Made by a program: the position numbers and the translations under genes. DNA of 20,155 bases from CAYFLR01 sp964343805. Its GTDB lineage: Bacteria; Bdellovibrionota_B; Oligoflexia; CAYFLR01. Shown one piece after another: positions 1-6,735 of the stretch; position 1 is the first letter of the stretch, and each line of letters opens with the position of its first letter. The DNA lies in contig CAYFLR010000084.1 of NCBI GenBank assembly GCA_964343805.1, positions 1 to 20,155 on the forward strand. Direction: 5' to 3'. The notes beneath the pieces were generated by a model. That model saw only the letters and a program-made list of their open reading frames with translations, was not told where the DNA came from and searched no databases.

Positions 1-126
1 CCAAAAAGAGTGCCGATTCTCCTTCGGATAAACTATCTACGGTACAATCGGGACTTATCCCCATGGAATTTGGACGGGCCGTAGGCCGGATTTTTTTGCC
101 TGTTAATTACAAATTTCATTCATTTA

Positions 127-212
127 GCTGCTCATTCCTTGTCTCTTTAACGTATTAAAAATATATCAAAATCCATCAATTCTCTGGTTTTTCCTTCGAA
201 TGACCGAGCAGC
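127..212 (+). repeat. Interrupted inverted repeat in the leader of the first gene
   Basis: GCTGCTC at 127-133 pairs with GAGCAGC at 206-212. The adjacent ATTC (134-137) pairs with GAAT (198-201), leaving a four-base bulge on the right arm. The right arm ends eight bases before the GGAGG ribosome site at 221-225, so if the repeat is transcribed the structure could influence ribosome access. The loop is long (about 60 bases), so chance pairing is possible. Confidence 0.3.
139..167 (+). promoter_or_regulatory. Possible sigma70-type promoter for the lipoprotein gene
   Basis: TTGTCT (139-144) and TATATC (162-167) are separated by 17 bases and each match four of six consensus bases. This would give a leader of roughly 55 to 60 bases before the ATG at 231. 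Both boxes are imperfect and the region is AT-rich, so this is only a candidate. Confidence 0.3.
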
Positions 213-230
213 ATGTGATTGGAGGAAAAT

Positions 231-2438
231 ATGAAAAAGCAGCTAATTATACTTTTGGGTAGTATAGTTTTATTTGTAGTTATAGTGGGTTATCAGAATT
301 GTGGGAATAAATCCAATAATGGGGAGTCTCAAGCCAAAAATGCAACCAAATCCATTGCTGCAGAACCCACAATTACTGATGAAAGCAAAAAACTTTCTGA
401 AAAAACTGTTGAAAATCAATTATCGACTTTTGAAGTTTTAGATAAGGAGAGCCCCTTATTTGGTTTAAAAATTACTACCCCCGAAAGCGACAATCTTCAT
501 AAAGGCAATCTAAAGATAGGTTATTTTAAACCAAAAGATTTTAAACAGACCCCTAACTTTCCTTCCGCTGCTAAACTTTCTCCTACAGTTTTAACGATGG
601 GTATAGAGATGAAGGATAATGAGAATAAGAGGAAAAACTCTCCTGCTTTAGTGACTATTCCGCTTAGTAAATCCATAGCAAAGAAGGATATAGTAAATAT
701 TTATCAAATTGGAGATGATGGAAGTAAAGTAAGTGTAGGACTGTTTAATAGAAACGATCAATCTGTCTCATTTCTTTTAAGCTATGATGATTCAATCGAA
801 TCAGAATCGGCCAATCTAGTTTCTTCTGTAGTTCCCAATAAAGAGGTTCAGAAAAACTATATTGCCGTGGGAATCGATTATGCCGATTTCGTGAAAGATT
901 TTGAAAAATCCTTTACAATAGGCACATCATTTAAACCCGAAAAAGATGGATGGGCTATAAGTAATTATGGCTCCTACTTAACATCCGGTGGGAACTGCTT
1001 TGGCATGACTTCCTTTGCGAGATATTTCTTTTTAAATAAAACGGATTCTTCTCTGAGGGAAAGTTACCGTGATAAAGAAAAGTCGGAAACTAACCTTGAT
1101 GATGGCATTGCCTATGAATTAGCAACCCGTCTTCAGTTATCCTACTATGATGCAAAAGCTGCCTCTGGGAATAAACTTTATAAATTTAATACTTATGGTG
1201 ATAGACATGCTTATAGTTTATTAGGAGCACTTTATCTTGATGGAACTCCACAACTTATACACCTTGAAAATGAAAGTCGTGGTCATTCCGTCATGACATA
1301 CAAAGCCGAGGTATTTAAAGATGGGAGTATTCGTTTTTACGTATACGATCCCAATATTACCTATTCAAAAAATAAGGTGGTTAAAATTATATTTCATGAA
1401 CGTTGGATTGAAACAGGTTTTGATCCTTACTTGGGAGATATTAATTCTGAAGGTGAAACTTCAACCAAATTCACAACTGTTAGGCATTCGGGATATTTAG
1501 ATCCTATGAAAATGGAACCTTTTAAAAAGCTAGCAGACCAGGCGGTGAAAGAGAAAAGAATTGTTTTTAACAATAGTATTTTTCCTGAATTTAGGATTGA
1601 ATCCTTACAACAAGGAGATTGCCTCGTTGAATCGGAGAATGATTGTAAAGTAATAGAAGCTGAACAAGGAGAAGGTGGTTACCCTGTCTATCATGTTACA
1701 AAGCCTTTTGTCACAGTTAAAGGGTCTCTTTATTATCCTCAGCTAACTTATAAAGAAAAAAAGATAAAGAAAGTAGAAACAATCCTATTTTACGATAATA
1801 CGAAGGAAGCCAATTGGTTTTCAAGTAGACTCAAAGTGAAGGATTCGAAAGTTCACGGGGTACTAGAAGTAAAACCGGGTAATAACTTAGTTGCTACAGA
1901 CGCTGATACCGCCAGTGTTTTTACCAAATTTTGGATTAAATATTCAGAATCGCCTTCTGAACATTCCGACAGTATGGGCCATTCTTTGGAAGATACTATA
2001 TCCGGCGAAGCTCAAGCAGGAGAAAACCTTGATATAACAACCATAGCCGGCCTTTGGGGCTCAAGTTCTGATTTTGAAAAATCAAAAGCCAGGTACAACA
2101 TAACAATCGATGGCTCAAAAGTGAAAGCGGTTATTGATTATTTAGATCCAGAGAATAAACATACTGACCTGGTTCAAAAAGGAGATTTAATATTCCAAGG
2201 AGAAATAATTGACAATTCAATTCAAGGTGAAATTTTAACCCTTACATCAGATGAATTAAGTTCTTATTGCACTAAAGAAGAAAGAAAAAAAATGACCCCT
2301 TTCACCATGCATTTAAATGAAGCGGGAGCTCTCGTAGGGGAATTTTTTCAGGTTATGTTTACCTGGGAAGAAGATGTAGGGTGTTCCAAAACTCAACATG
2401 ATTCCAAGGACGATACTAAGTGGTTTCGACTCCAATAA
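231..2438 (+). CDS. Lipoprotein with papain/transglutaminase-like Cys-His-Asp motif
   Basis: A 735-residue exported lipoprotein. The ATG at 231 is chosen over an in-frame TTG at 219 because GGAGG lies at 221-225, six bases before it. The N-terminus has two lysines, a hydrophobic core and the sequence GYQNCG, with the lipid-attachment Cys at residue 24. Asn precedes that Cys, which is not a standard lipobox. In the middle, a GGNCFGM motif (Cys 256), a GHSVM motif (His 352) and a YDPN motif (Asp 373) occur in the order and surroundings expected of a papain-fold or transglutaminase-like catalytic triad. The last ~130 residues, after an AGLWG motif, look like a separate beta-rich domain with two Cys. 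Peptidase or amide-transferase activity is inferred from the motifs alone; substrate unknown. The gene ends two bases before the stop of the converging gene at 2441. Confidence 0.72.
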   Translation: MKKQLIILLGSIVLFVVIVGYQNCGNKSNNGESQAKNATKSIAAEPTITDESKKLSEKTVENQLSTFEVLDKESPLFGLKITTPESDNLHKGNLKIGYFKPKDFKQTPNFPSAAKLSPTVLTMGIEMKDNENKRKNSPALVTIPLSKSIAKKDIVNIYQIGDDGSKVSVGLFNRNDQSVSFLLSYDDSIESESANLVSSVVPNKEVQKNYIAVGIDYADFVKDFEKSFTIGTSFKPEKDGWAISNYGSYLTSGGNCFGMTSFARYFFLNKTDSSLRESYRDKEKSETNLDDGIAYELATRLQLSYYDAKAASGNKLYKFNTYGDRHAYSLLGALYLDGTPQLIHLENESRGHSVMTYKAEVFKDGSIRFYVYDPNITYSKNKVVKIIFHERWIETGFDPYLGDINSEGETSTKFTTVRHSGYLDPMKMEPFKKLADQAVKEKRIVFNNSIFPEFRIESLQQGDCLVESENDCKVIEAEQGEGGYPVYHVTKPFVTVKGSLYYPQLTYKEKKIKKVETILFYDNTKEANWFSSRLKVKDSKVHGVLEVKPGNNLVATDADTASVFTKFWIKYSESPSEHSDSMGHSLEDTISGEAQAGENLDITTIAGLWGSSSDFEKSKARYNITIDGSKVKAVIDYLDPENKHTDLVQKGDLIFQGEIIDNSIQGEILTLTSDELSSYCTKEERKKMTPFTMHLNEAGALVGEFFQVMFTWEEDVGCSKTQHDSKDDTKWFRLQ

Positions 2439-2440
2439 CC

Positions 2441-2998
2441 CTACCAAATACTGCGAAGGATTCGTCCCACATACCTACGACAGCCTTTAGAAATGAGTAG
2501 CGATTGATAAATCACAGAAGGTTTTCTTAAATTTCTGCCTACAACTTTTAAGATGAGTTTTAAGTCATGCCAAGGAAGACGGCACACCTCAGTTTCTAGA
2601 TAACAGTGAGCATGAACTCGAATGGATTTTCGATAGATTTGACTGCAGGAGGTGGATGTGGGCAGTATAGCCAATTGCTCTTGCAGACAAAGGGCATTTT
2701 GCTCTAACCAGAGTTGACCTTGTTGAGTGAAACGAGGGTAATAATCAAAGAGAAACTTACGACAGTATTTTTCACCAAAACCGGTAAAGTATCCGCCTTT
2801 ACCACACTTTTTGTGCTCTTCCCCGCAGGAATAAAATGAGCAATTCTCGCCTGAAATTCGTTCTTGGCAGCCACTTTCTGACCCTAAAGTTGGCTCTGTT
2901 TGAGAAAAAGAGAACAAAGGATCCTCACTTGCTAAGAGGGGGAGATTTGCTCCGAGCTGAGCAGAAAAGATGATCATAAATAGAAATTGTAAACGCAT
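2441..2998 (-). CDS. Secreted Cys-rich protein, stanniocalcin-like cysteine pattern
   Basis: A 185-residue protein with an N-terminal hydrophobic signal peptide (about 20 to 24 residues, ending near LLAS). The mature part has about ten Cys in a distinctive spacing: a Cys-x4-Cys-x3-Cys cluster with another Cys six residues on, a GGYF..FGEKYCRKFL stretch, RFTQQGQLW followed by a Cys, then CSQIYRK, HCYLETEVC and a late KGC. The arrangement (Cys, aromatic, FL, F..QG, Cys, then C..........CY....VC) resembles what I remember of animal stanniocalcin and of hypothetical secreted proteins in predatory bacteria. That resemblance is unverified. The many paired Cys suggest disulfides and a periplasmic or extracellular site. 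The gene has a good promoter at 3048-3076 and only a weak Shine-Dalgarno (GGGA). Function is unknown. Confidence 0.7.
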   Translation of the reverse strand: MRLQFLFMIIFSAQLGANLPLLASEDPLFSFSQTEPTLGSESGCQERISGENCSFYSCGEEHKKCGKGGYFTGFGEKYCRKFLFDYYPRFTQQGQLWLEQNALCLQEQLAILPTSTSCSQIYRKSIRVHAHCYLETEVCRLPWHDLKLILKVVGRNLRKPSVIYQSLLISKGCRRYVGRILRSIW

Positions 2999-3047
2999 GC
3001 TGGTTTCCCATCTGAAATAGGTGAATATCCCCCTTCATTCTGCTGGG

Positions 3048-3076
3048 GTTGTAAATCAAAATATAAATTCTGTCAA
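3048..3076 (-). promoter_or_regulatory. Promoter for the secreted Cys-rich protein
   Basis: Read on the minus strand, a perfect TTGACA (-35, 3071-3076) is followed after 17 bases by TACAAC (-10, 3048-3053). Transcription would start near 3041, giving a leader of about 40 bases before the ATG at 2998. The perfect -35 with ideal spacing makes this one of the better promoters in the window. It lies within the 98-base gap shared with the diverging gene at 3097. Confidence 0.55.
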
Positions 3077-3096
3077 ACTGGGGGTTATATGCTAAA

Positions 3097-3513
3097 ATGA
3101 ATGAGATAAACAATAATGGGGCTGCAGCTGTGCAACAAGTTGATGTTGTTGAAATAATTTTAAAATATATTAATGAGGGATTTCCCCGCACATGTCCTTG
3201 CTGCTCTAAAGTATACAATACCCTTCCTGAATATCTCCGAAATACCACCCATCAGGGAGACCCTGTCTCTTATGATGCAGAATGTGGGGACTGGGAACCT
3301 AAAAAGCCCATAGGCACTGTAGCCATGGCCAATTGCTCATGTGGAACCACTATGGCCATCAGTAGCGCTAATATACCTCTTACCACCATGTGGCGACTGA
3401 TGTTTTGGGCGAGGATGGAATCCTTTCGTCGGAAAATGACTCTTTCAGAGCTGTTAAGTGAGTTACGGGAACAAATTGAGGCAAGAGCCTTTGAGTTAGA
3501 AAAAATGGAATAG
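3097..3513 (+). CDS. Small putative zinc-binding protein
   Basis: A 138-residue protein without a signal peptide, so probably cytoplasmic. Two cysteine groups stand about 45 residues apart: TCPCC near residues 32-36 and NCSCGTTM near 79-86, with one further Cys between them. Paired CxC/CxxC groups of this kind usually bind zinc as a ribbon or knuckle. The last ~35 residues are charged and should form an amphipathic helix, possibly for dimerisation. The ATG at 3097 is the only reasonable start, because a TAA lies in frame just upstream. A run of G at 3080-3084 is a distant ribosome site. The stop is one base from the stop of the converging gene at 3515. I do not recognise a named family; a regulatory or adaptor role would be a guess. 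Confidence 0.65.
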   Translation: MNEINNNGAAAVQQVDVVEIILKYINEGFPRTCPCCSKVYNTLPEYLRNTTHQGDPVSYDAECGDWEPKKPIGTVAMANCSCGTTMAISSANIPLTTMWRLMFWARMESFRRKMTLSELLSELREQIEARAFELEKME

Positions 3514-3514
3514 C

Positions 3515-4369
3515 TTATTTTCTAGTTTTACGAGTTTGCTGATAAATTTTGACCCACTCTTCCAAGGTCATCTTGGTAAAAAGCTCTCCGATCAAATCAT
3601 AGGGGATGAACTTCTCTTTCTTAAAACGGACGCAACTTTTTCCCATATCGAGTTTATACCTGCTATGCTTGGCATATTCTTGAGTAAACCACTTTCGAAT
3701 CGCGGGAGAGCTGTATATTCCCATATGGTAAAGGGCAATATGGCTTTTTTGATTCGCTAAATGAGCAAAGGGCAGGGGAGTTCCAGGGTTGGCATGATAA
3801 CCATCTGGGTACATTGTGAGGGGGACCACATATCCGATCATATCGTAATTCATCTCTTCAATAAATCCAACCGGGAGATTTTGCTTAATGATGGCTCTGA
3901 GCTTTTGAAAGGCAATCAATCTTTCTTCGGGAATTTTGGCTAAATATTCATCAATAGTCAGAGATTTATGGGCCATCTTAGTCCTCAATTGTTCTTTGGC
4001 TTGTTCCATTTTTTCCCGCATTTTTTTGGGAAGCACATCGATGCCCATCTGGTTTCCCATATAGACCATAGTTGGGATTGTGACCAGAGTGAATGGAAGA
4101 ATAAGAAAGACTCCTAAACCAACCGCTTTAAGCATTTCGCGGAAATCTTCATTTGCCTTTTCCATCTCTTTAGCAGAAATATCATGCCTTTGAAACTTTT
4201 CATAGGATTCTAAAATAGCTCGAGTTTTTTCAGTTTCGTGAGAGAGGAGATTTTTAATATCGGTAAGAGATTTCTCCCAGATATGATGACGGTCTTCTTC
4301 ACTGGCTTCAGTATAGTGATGGATGAAGCCAACGGACTGACCAGTGAGATGGGCTAGTTTGCGTAACAT
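3515..4369 (-). CDS. LETM1-like / DUF1801 fusion protein
   Basis: A 284-residue protein that appears to join two unrelated domains. Residues 1-75 are charged and probably helical. Residues 76-114 contain REMLKAVGLGVFLILPF and MGIDVLP, the hydrophobic hairpin and LP end typical of bacterial LETM1-domain proteins, which are membrane-associated relatives of the mitochondrial ion-exchange/ribosome-binding protein. From residue ~137 (IDEYLAKIPEER) to the end the sequence fits DUF1801 (YdhG-like; frataxin-like fold by family knowledge), including NYDMIGYVVP, KSHIALYHMG and CVRFKK motifs. The junction is odd. Met132 is preceded by GAGGA at ideal spacing, so a free DUF1801 protein could also be made from 3976. 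The reading frame is continuous through an A7 run at the linker. No strong Shine-Dalgarno precedes the first ATG. Confidence 0.72.
   Translation of the reverse strand: MLRKLAHLTGQSVGFIHHYTEASEEDRHHIWEKSLTDIKNLLSHETEKTRAILESYEKFQRHDISAKEMEKANEDFREMLKAVGLGVFLILPFTLVTIPTMVYMGNQMGIDVLPKKMREKMEQAKEQLRTKMAHKSLTIDEYLAKIPEERLIAFQKLRAIIKQNLPVGFIEEMNYDMIGYVVPLTMYPDGYHANPGTPLPFAHLANQKSHIALYHMGIYSSPAIRKWFTQEYAKHSRYKLDMGKSCVRFKKEKFIPYDLIGELFTKMTLEEWVKIYQQTRKTRK
3974..3986 (-). promoter_or_regulatory. Internal ribosome site and start at the domain junction
   Basis: On the minus strand, GAGGA (3982-3986), five spacer bases and ATG (3974-3976) lie in frame inside the fusion gene, exactly where the LETM1-like part ends and the DUF1801 part begins. 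The site is better than the one before the annotated first ATG. It may be a relic of two once-separate genes or an active second start. Confidence 0.4.
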
Positions 4370-4440
4370 TACTTTATTTTATCATCCTGTAGATTACATA
4401 CCAAGCTAAAATACTGATTATTTAGATAAATTAACAACAA

Positions 4441-5667
4441 TTAAGTGATTTTTGCAAGTCGGATCATTTTCTTTAATCCCGGCCATTTTCCAGTCATTAA
4501 GATGCCCACTCGATAAAGACGTCCAGCTAACCAAACTACCAATAAAAGGAGCAGTATCATATTTAAAAGAGATAAAACAATCTGGAGAAAAGAGGGGTCT
4601 GCTACATTAATTCGTAGGAACATTAAAATGGGGGAGAAAAAGGGAACAAGAGACATAACTATGGAAAAAAGACTGTCGGGCGATTCGATCACCGCGCTCA
4701 TTAACACAATGGGTATTACTAGTAAAAAGGTCACCGGCATCTGCATCTGGTTGGCTTCTGCTTCGTTAGATGAAAAAGAGCCAATCATGGCATAGAGGGA
4801 GGCGTAAAGCAGAAATCCCAAAATAAAAAAGATGATGAAAAAGCAGATTTCTACCCAGGGAAGTTGGCTTAAGCTAATAGAATTAAAATCTACAAGTCCC
4901 CAACTTTTGAGAAAGGGTAGAAGTAAGACTAGAATAAGGGCAGTGGAGATCCAAATAGCGATTTGTAAAAAAGCAGCGAGTCCAATGCCCAATATTTTTC
5001 CCATCATAAGGTCAAATGGCCTGATGCTGGAAATGACGATATCCACTAAGCGAGAACTTTTTTCTTCCACCACCGATCTCATTACTGCAATGCCATTTAA
5101 GATGAGTGTCATATAGATGATCATGGCGAGCACATAGGGAAGGATTAGGGCGTAAAAACTTTTAGACTTTTTGTTATTTAGCACTTTGGTGACAATGGAA
5201 AGGGGTGTGAGGATCCGTTCTCTGTCAGTACGGGAGATCTTTTTGTTTTCAAGTTCATAGTTGATAATAGCCCTTTGAACCAAGGATTTTAAAACATTAA
5301 TTCGAGATACAGATCCATAGGAAAAAAGAACGATCGACTTTGTGGGGTCACTACTTTGATCTGGAAGACTGAGGATGGCATTCAGCTTGTTTCTAGCCAT
5401 CTCTTCTTTGATGATGGCGTCTTTAATAACCCATTTGAAGGTGAAGGGAGAGTTTTTTTCCCTGGATTTAACTAGGTAATCAAATACTTGGCGGTTAGTA
5501 TCCTTTATCCCAATGGTTTGGTGGGTTCCCTTGGATGAAAGAAGCAGTCGGGGAATGAGGAAAATAGCAATCATAAAGAGTGGGGTAATAAGGGTGCTTA
5601 TTTTGTAGCCTTTGGTGCTCACATACTGTAAAAACTCCCTTTCTAAGACGATGGAAATTTTAGACAT
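4441..5667 (-). CDS. ABC exporter permease, YhaP/NatB type
   Basis: A 408-residue membrane protein of the ABC-2 export permease family. The start at 5667 (MSKISIVLERE) is chosen because GGAGGTG sits four bases ahead; an open frame reaching 5700 would run back through that site. The first membrane helix lies near residues 20-42. It is followed by an extracytoplasmic domain of about 130 residues, then five helices near the C-terminus, the architecture of NatB and YhaP. The gene overlaps the end of the ATPase gene by eight bases, so the two are surely co-translated as one transporter. In known relatives the pair exports sodium or toxic compounds; the substrate here cannot be read from the sequence. 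Confidence 0.88.
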   Translation of the reverse strand: MSKISIVLEREFLQYVSTKGYKISTLITPLFMIAIFLIPRLLLSSKGTHQTIGIKDTNRQVFDYLVKSREKNSPFTFKWVIKDAIIKEEMARNKLNAILSLPDQSSDPTKSIVLFSYGSVSRINVLKSLVQRAIINYELENKKISRTDRERILTPLSIVTKVLNNKKSKSFYALILPYVLAMIIYMTLILNGIAVMRSVVEEKSSRLVDIVISSIRPFDLMMGKILGIGLAAFLQIAIWISTALILVLLLPFLKSWGLVDFNSISLSQLPWVEICFFIIFFILGFLLYASLYAMIGSFSSNEAEANQMQMPVTFLLVIPIVLMSAVIESPDSLFSIVMSLVPFFSPILMFLRINVADPSFLQIVLSLLNMILLLLLVVWLAGRLYRVGILMTGKWPGLKKMIRLAKIT

Positions 5668-6556
5668 GATCACCTCCCACCGTTTCGATAAAGATGTCAT
5701 GGAGTGAGGGTTCCACTATTTCAAATTTACTTATTTTTAGCTGTTCGGCTGCGGTTTTTAGGAGTTCCTGACAGTGATCTAATGATGCTAAGCTTATTTC
5801 CATATAGTTACCAAAATCTATGGCTGATTTAACAAAGGGCAGCTCCTTTATAAAATCGCCGCTGCCGTTGAAAGATATATGAATGGTACTTTTGCCAAAG
5901 GAACTTTTAACCTCCGCTAAATTTCCTAGCAATAATCTCTTGCCTCGGTTTATCAAGCAGAAATCGTCGCAGAGTTTTTCCACCTGCTCCATCTGATGAC
6001 TAGAAAATATAATGGTGGTGCCTCGTTTTTTTAAATTGAGTATCGTTTCCCGCAAGATATCCATGCCGAGAGGGTCTAATCCGGAAAAAGGCTCATCTAA
6101 AATAAGCAGGGTGGGATCAAACAACACAGTGCCAATGAATTGAACTTTTTGCTGCATTCCTTTGGAGAGAGATTCACAGCTTTTTAATGCCCAGTCTGCC
6201 AAATTGAACTGACTGAGCCAAGCAAGGGATCTGGTTTTGGCCTCTTCCCGCGTGAGTCCTTTCAATCGTCCAAAAAAGATAAGCACATCAAGGACTTTCA
6301 TCTTTTTATAGAGCCCTCGTTCTTCGGGAAGATACCCAATTTGGGAAACTGTGGCTAAATTCATGGGGCTGTTATGGAGGGTAATGGACCCTTTATCGGG
6401 TACAATGATATTCATAATCATCCGAATGGTGGTACTTTTACCTGCTCCATTAGGCCCTACCAAACCAAAGATAGAGCCTTTTGCTACTTCAAAACTCATG
6501 TTATCAACGGCGAGGGCCGTATCGTAGGTTTTGGAGATATTTCTTACTTTTAACAT
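5660..6556 (-). CDS. ABC exporter ATP-binding protein, YhaQ/NatA type
   Basis: A 298-residue ABC ATPase. All core motifs are present (numbered from the ATG at 6556): Walker A GPNGAGKST at 34-42, the YLPEERGL segment at the Q-loop position, signature LSKGMQQ at 130-136, Walker B LLILDEP at 150-156 with the D-loop SGLDP, and the switch His at 187. The YLPEERGLY and SKGM variants are typical of the YhaQ/NatA exporter branch, and the C-terminal ~90 residues form its usual accessory domain (DUF4162-like). The frame opens at an ATG at 6592, but AGGGA stands before the ATG at 6556 and the conserved domain begins there. It energises the permease encoded by the overlapping downstream gene. Confidence 0.92.
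   Translation of the reverse strand: MLKVRNISKTYDTALAVDNMSFEVAKGSIFGLVGPNGAGKSTTIRMIMNIIVPDKGSITLHNSPMNLATVSQIGYLPEERGLYKKMKVLDVLIFFGRLKGLTREEAKTRSLAWLSQFNLADWALKSCESLSKGMQQKVQFIGTVLFDPTLLILDEPFSGLDPLGMDILRETILNLKKRGTTIIFSSHQMEQVEKLCDDFCLINRGKRLLLGNLAEVKSSFGKSTIHISFNGSGDFIKELPFVKSAIDFGNYMEISLASLDHCQELLKTAAEQLKISKFEIVEPSLHDIFIETVGGDHV
5671..5677 (-). promoter_or_regulatory. Strong ribosome site that fixes the permease start
   Basis: GGAGGTG on the minus strand, continuing as GATC, almost fully complements the 16S rRNA 3' end. It lies four bases before the ATG at 5667 and inside the last codons of the ATPase gene, giving translational coupling of the two transporter subunits. Confidence 0.75.
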
Positions 6557-6693
6557 AGTTTGTAAATCCCTGATATGAAAATATAATTTCATTTTGTTAT
6601 CATTTTTTTCAATTTTTTTCTACTGGCTATTAAGAATACTTCATTTGTGCCGACCTTAATTATTATGTACAATGTATTATTACCCTATAAATA

Positions 6694-6732
6694 TATAATT
6701 AAGAATATTAACCATTTTTAGAGGAGAGTTTC
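6694..6732 (+). promoter_or_regulatory. Candidate -10 box and ribosome site of the giant lipoprotein gene
   Basis: A perfect TATAAT at 6694-6699 lies in a very AT-rich 140-base gap between divergent genes, with GAGGAGAG at 6721-6728 just before the ATG at 6736. No convincing -35 box is seen at the right distance, so the promoter call is tentative while the ribosome site is firm. A TTAAGAATA word occurs twice in the gap (near 6630 and near 6699), which could be an operator or chance. Confidence 0.4.
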
Positions 6733-6735
6733 TTT

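Larger units (their letters stand above)
1..230. other. Left-edge region without a firm gene
   Basis: No complete gene is visible here. On the plus strand one frame stays open from base 3 to a TAA near 157, and another from base 1 to the TAG at 82-84. Either could be the C-terminus of a gene that begins outside the window, and I cannot choose between them. A short GGCC-GTA-GGCC hairpin at 77-87 is followed by seven T at 91-97. It looks terminator-like, but the stem has only four pairs. The rest is the upstream region of the lipoprotein gene at 231. Confidence 0.3.

Noticed and set aside
77..97. GGCC-GTA-GGCC hairpin followed by seven T as a terminator
   Set aside because: The stem is four pairs with a three-base loop and outward pairing fails, and an open frame runs through it. 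Too weak to list as a terminator.
2925..3248. Open frame on the minus strand across the divergent promoter gap
   Set aside because: It overlaps the start of the Cys-rich gene and most of the zinc-binding protein gene in other frames, has no ribosome site or recognisable domain, and runs through the promoter at 3048-3076.
3536..3943. Plus-strand open frames opposite the DUF1801 part of the fusion gene
   Set aside because: They are antisense shadows of a strongly recognisable domain on the minus strand.
4016..4035. Frameshift at the A7 run joining LETM1-like and DUF1801 parts
   Set aside because: The frame is continuous on both sides with sensible protein, so no frameshift is needed. A sequencing error that fused two genes cannot be excluded and is noted in the finding.
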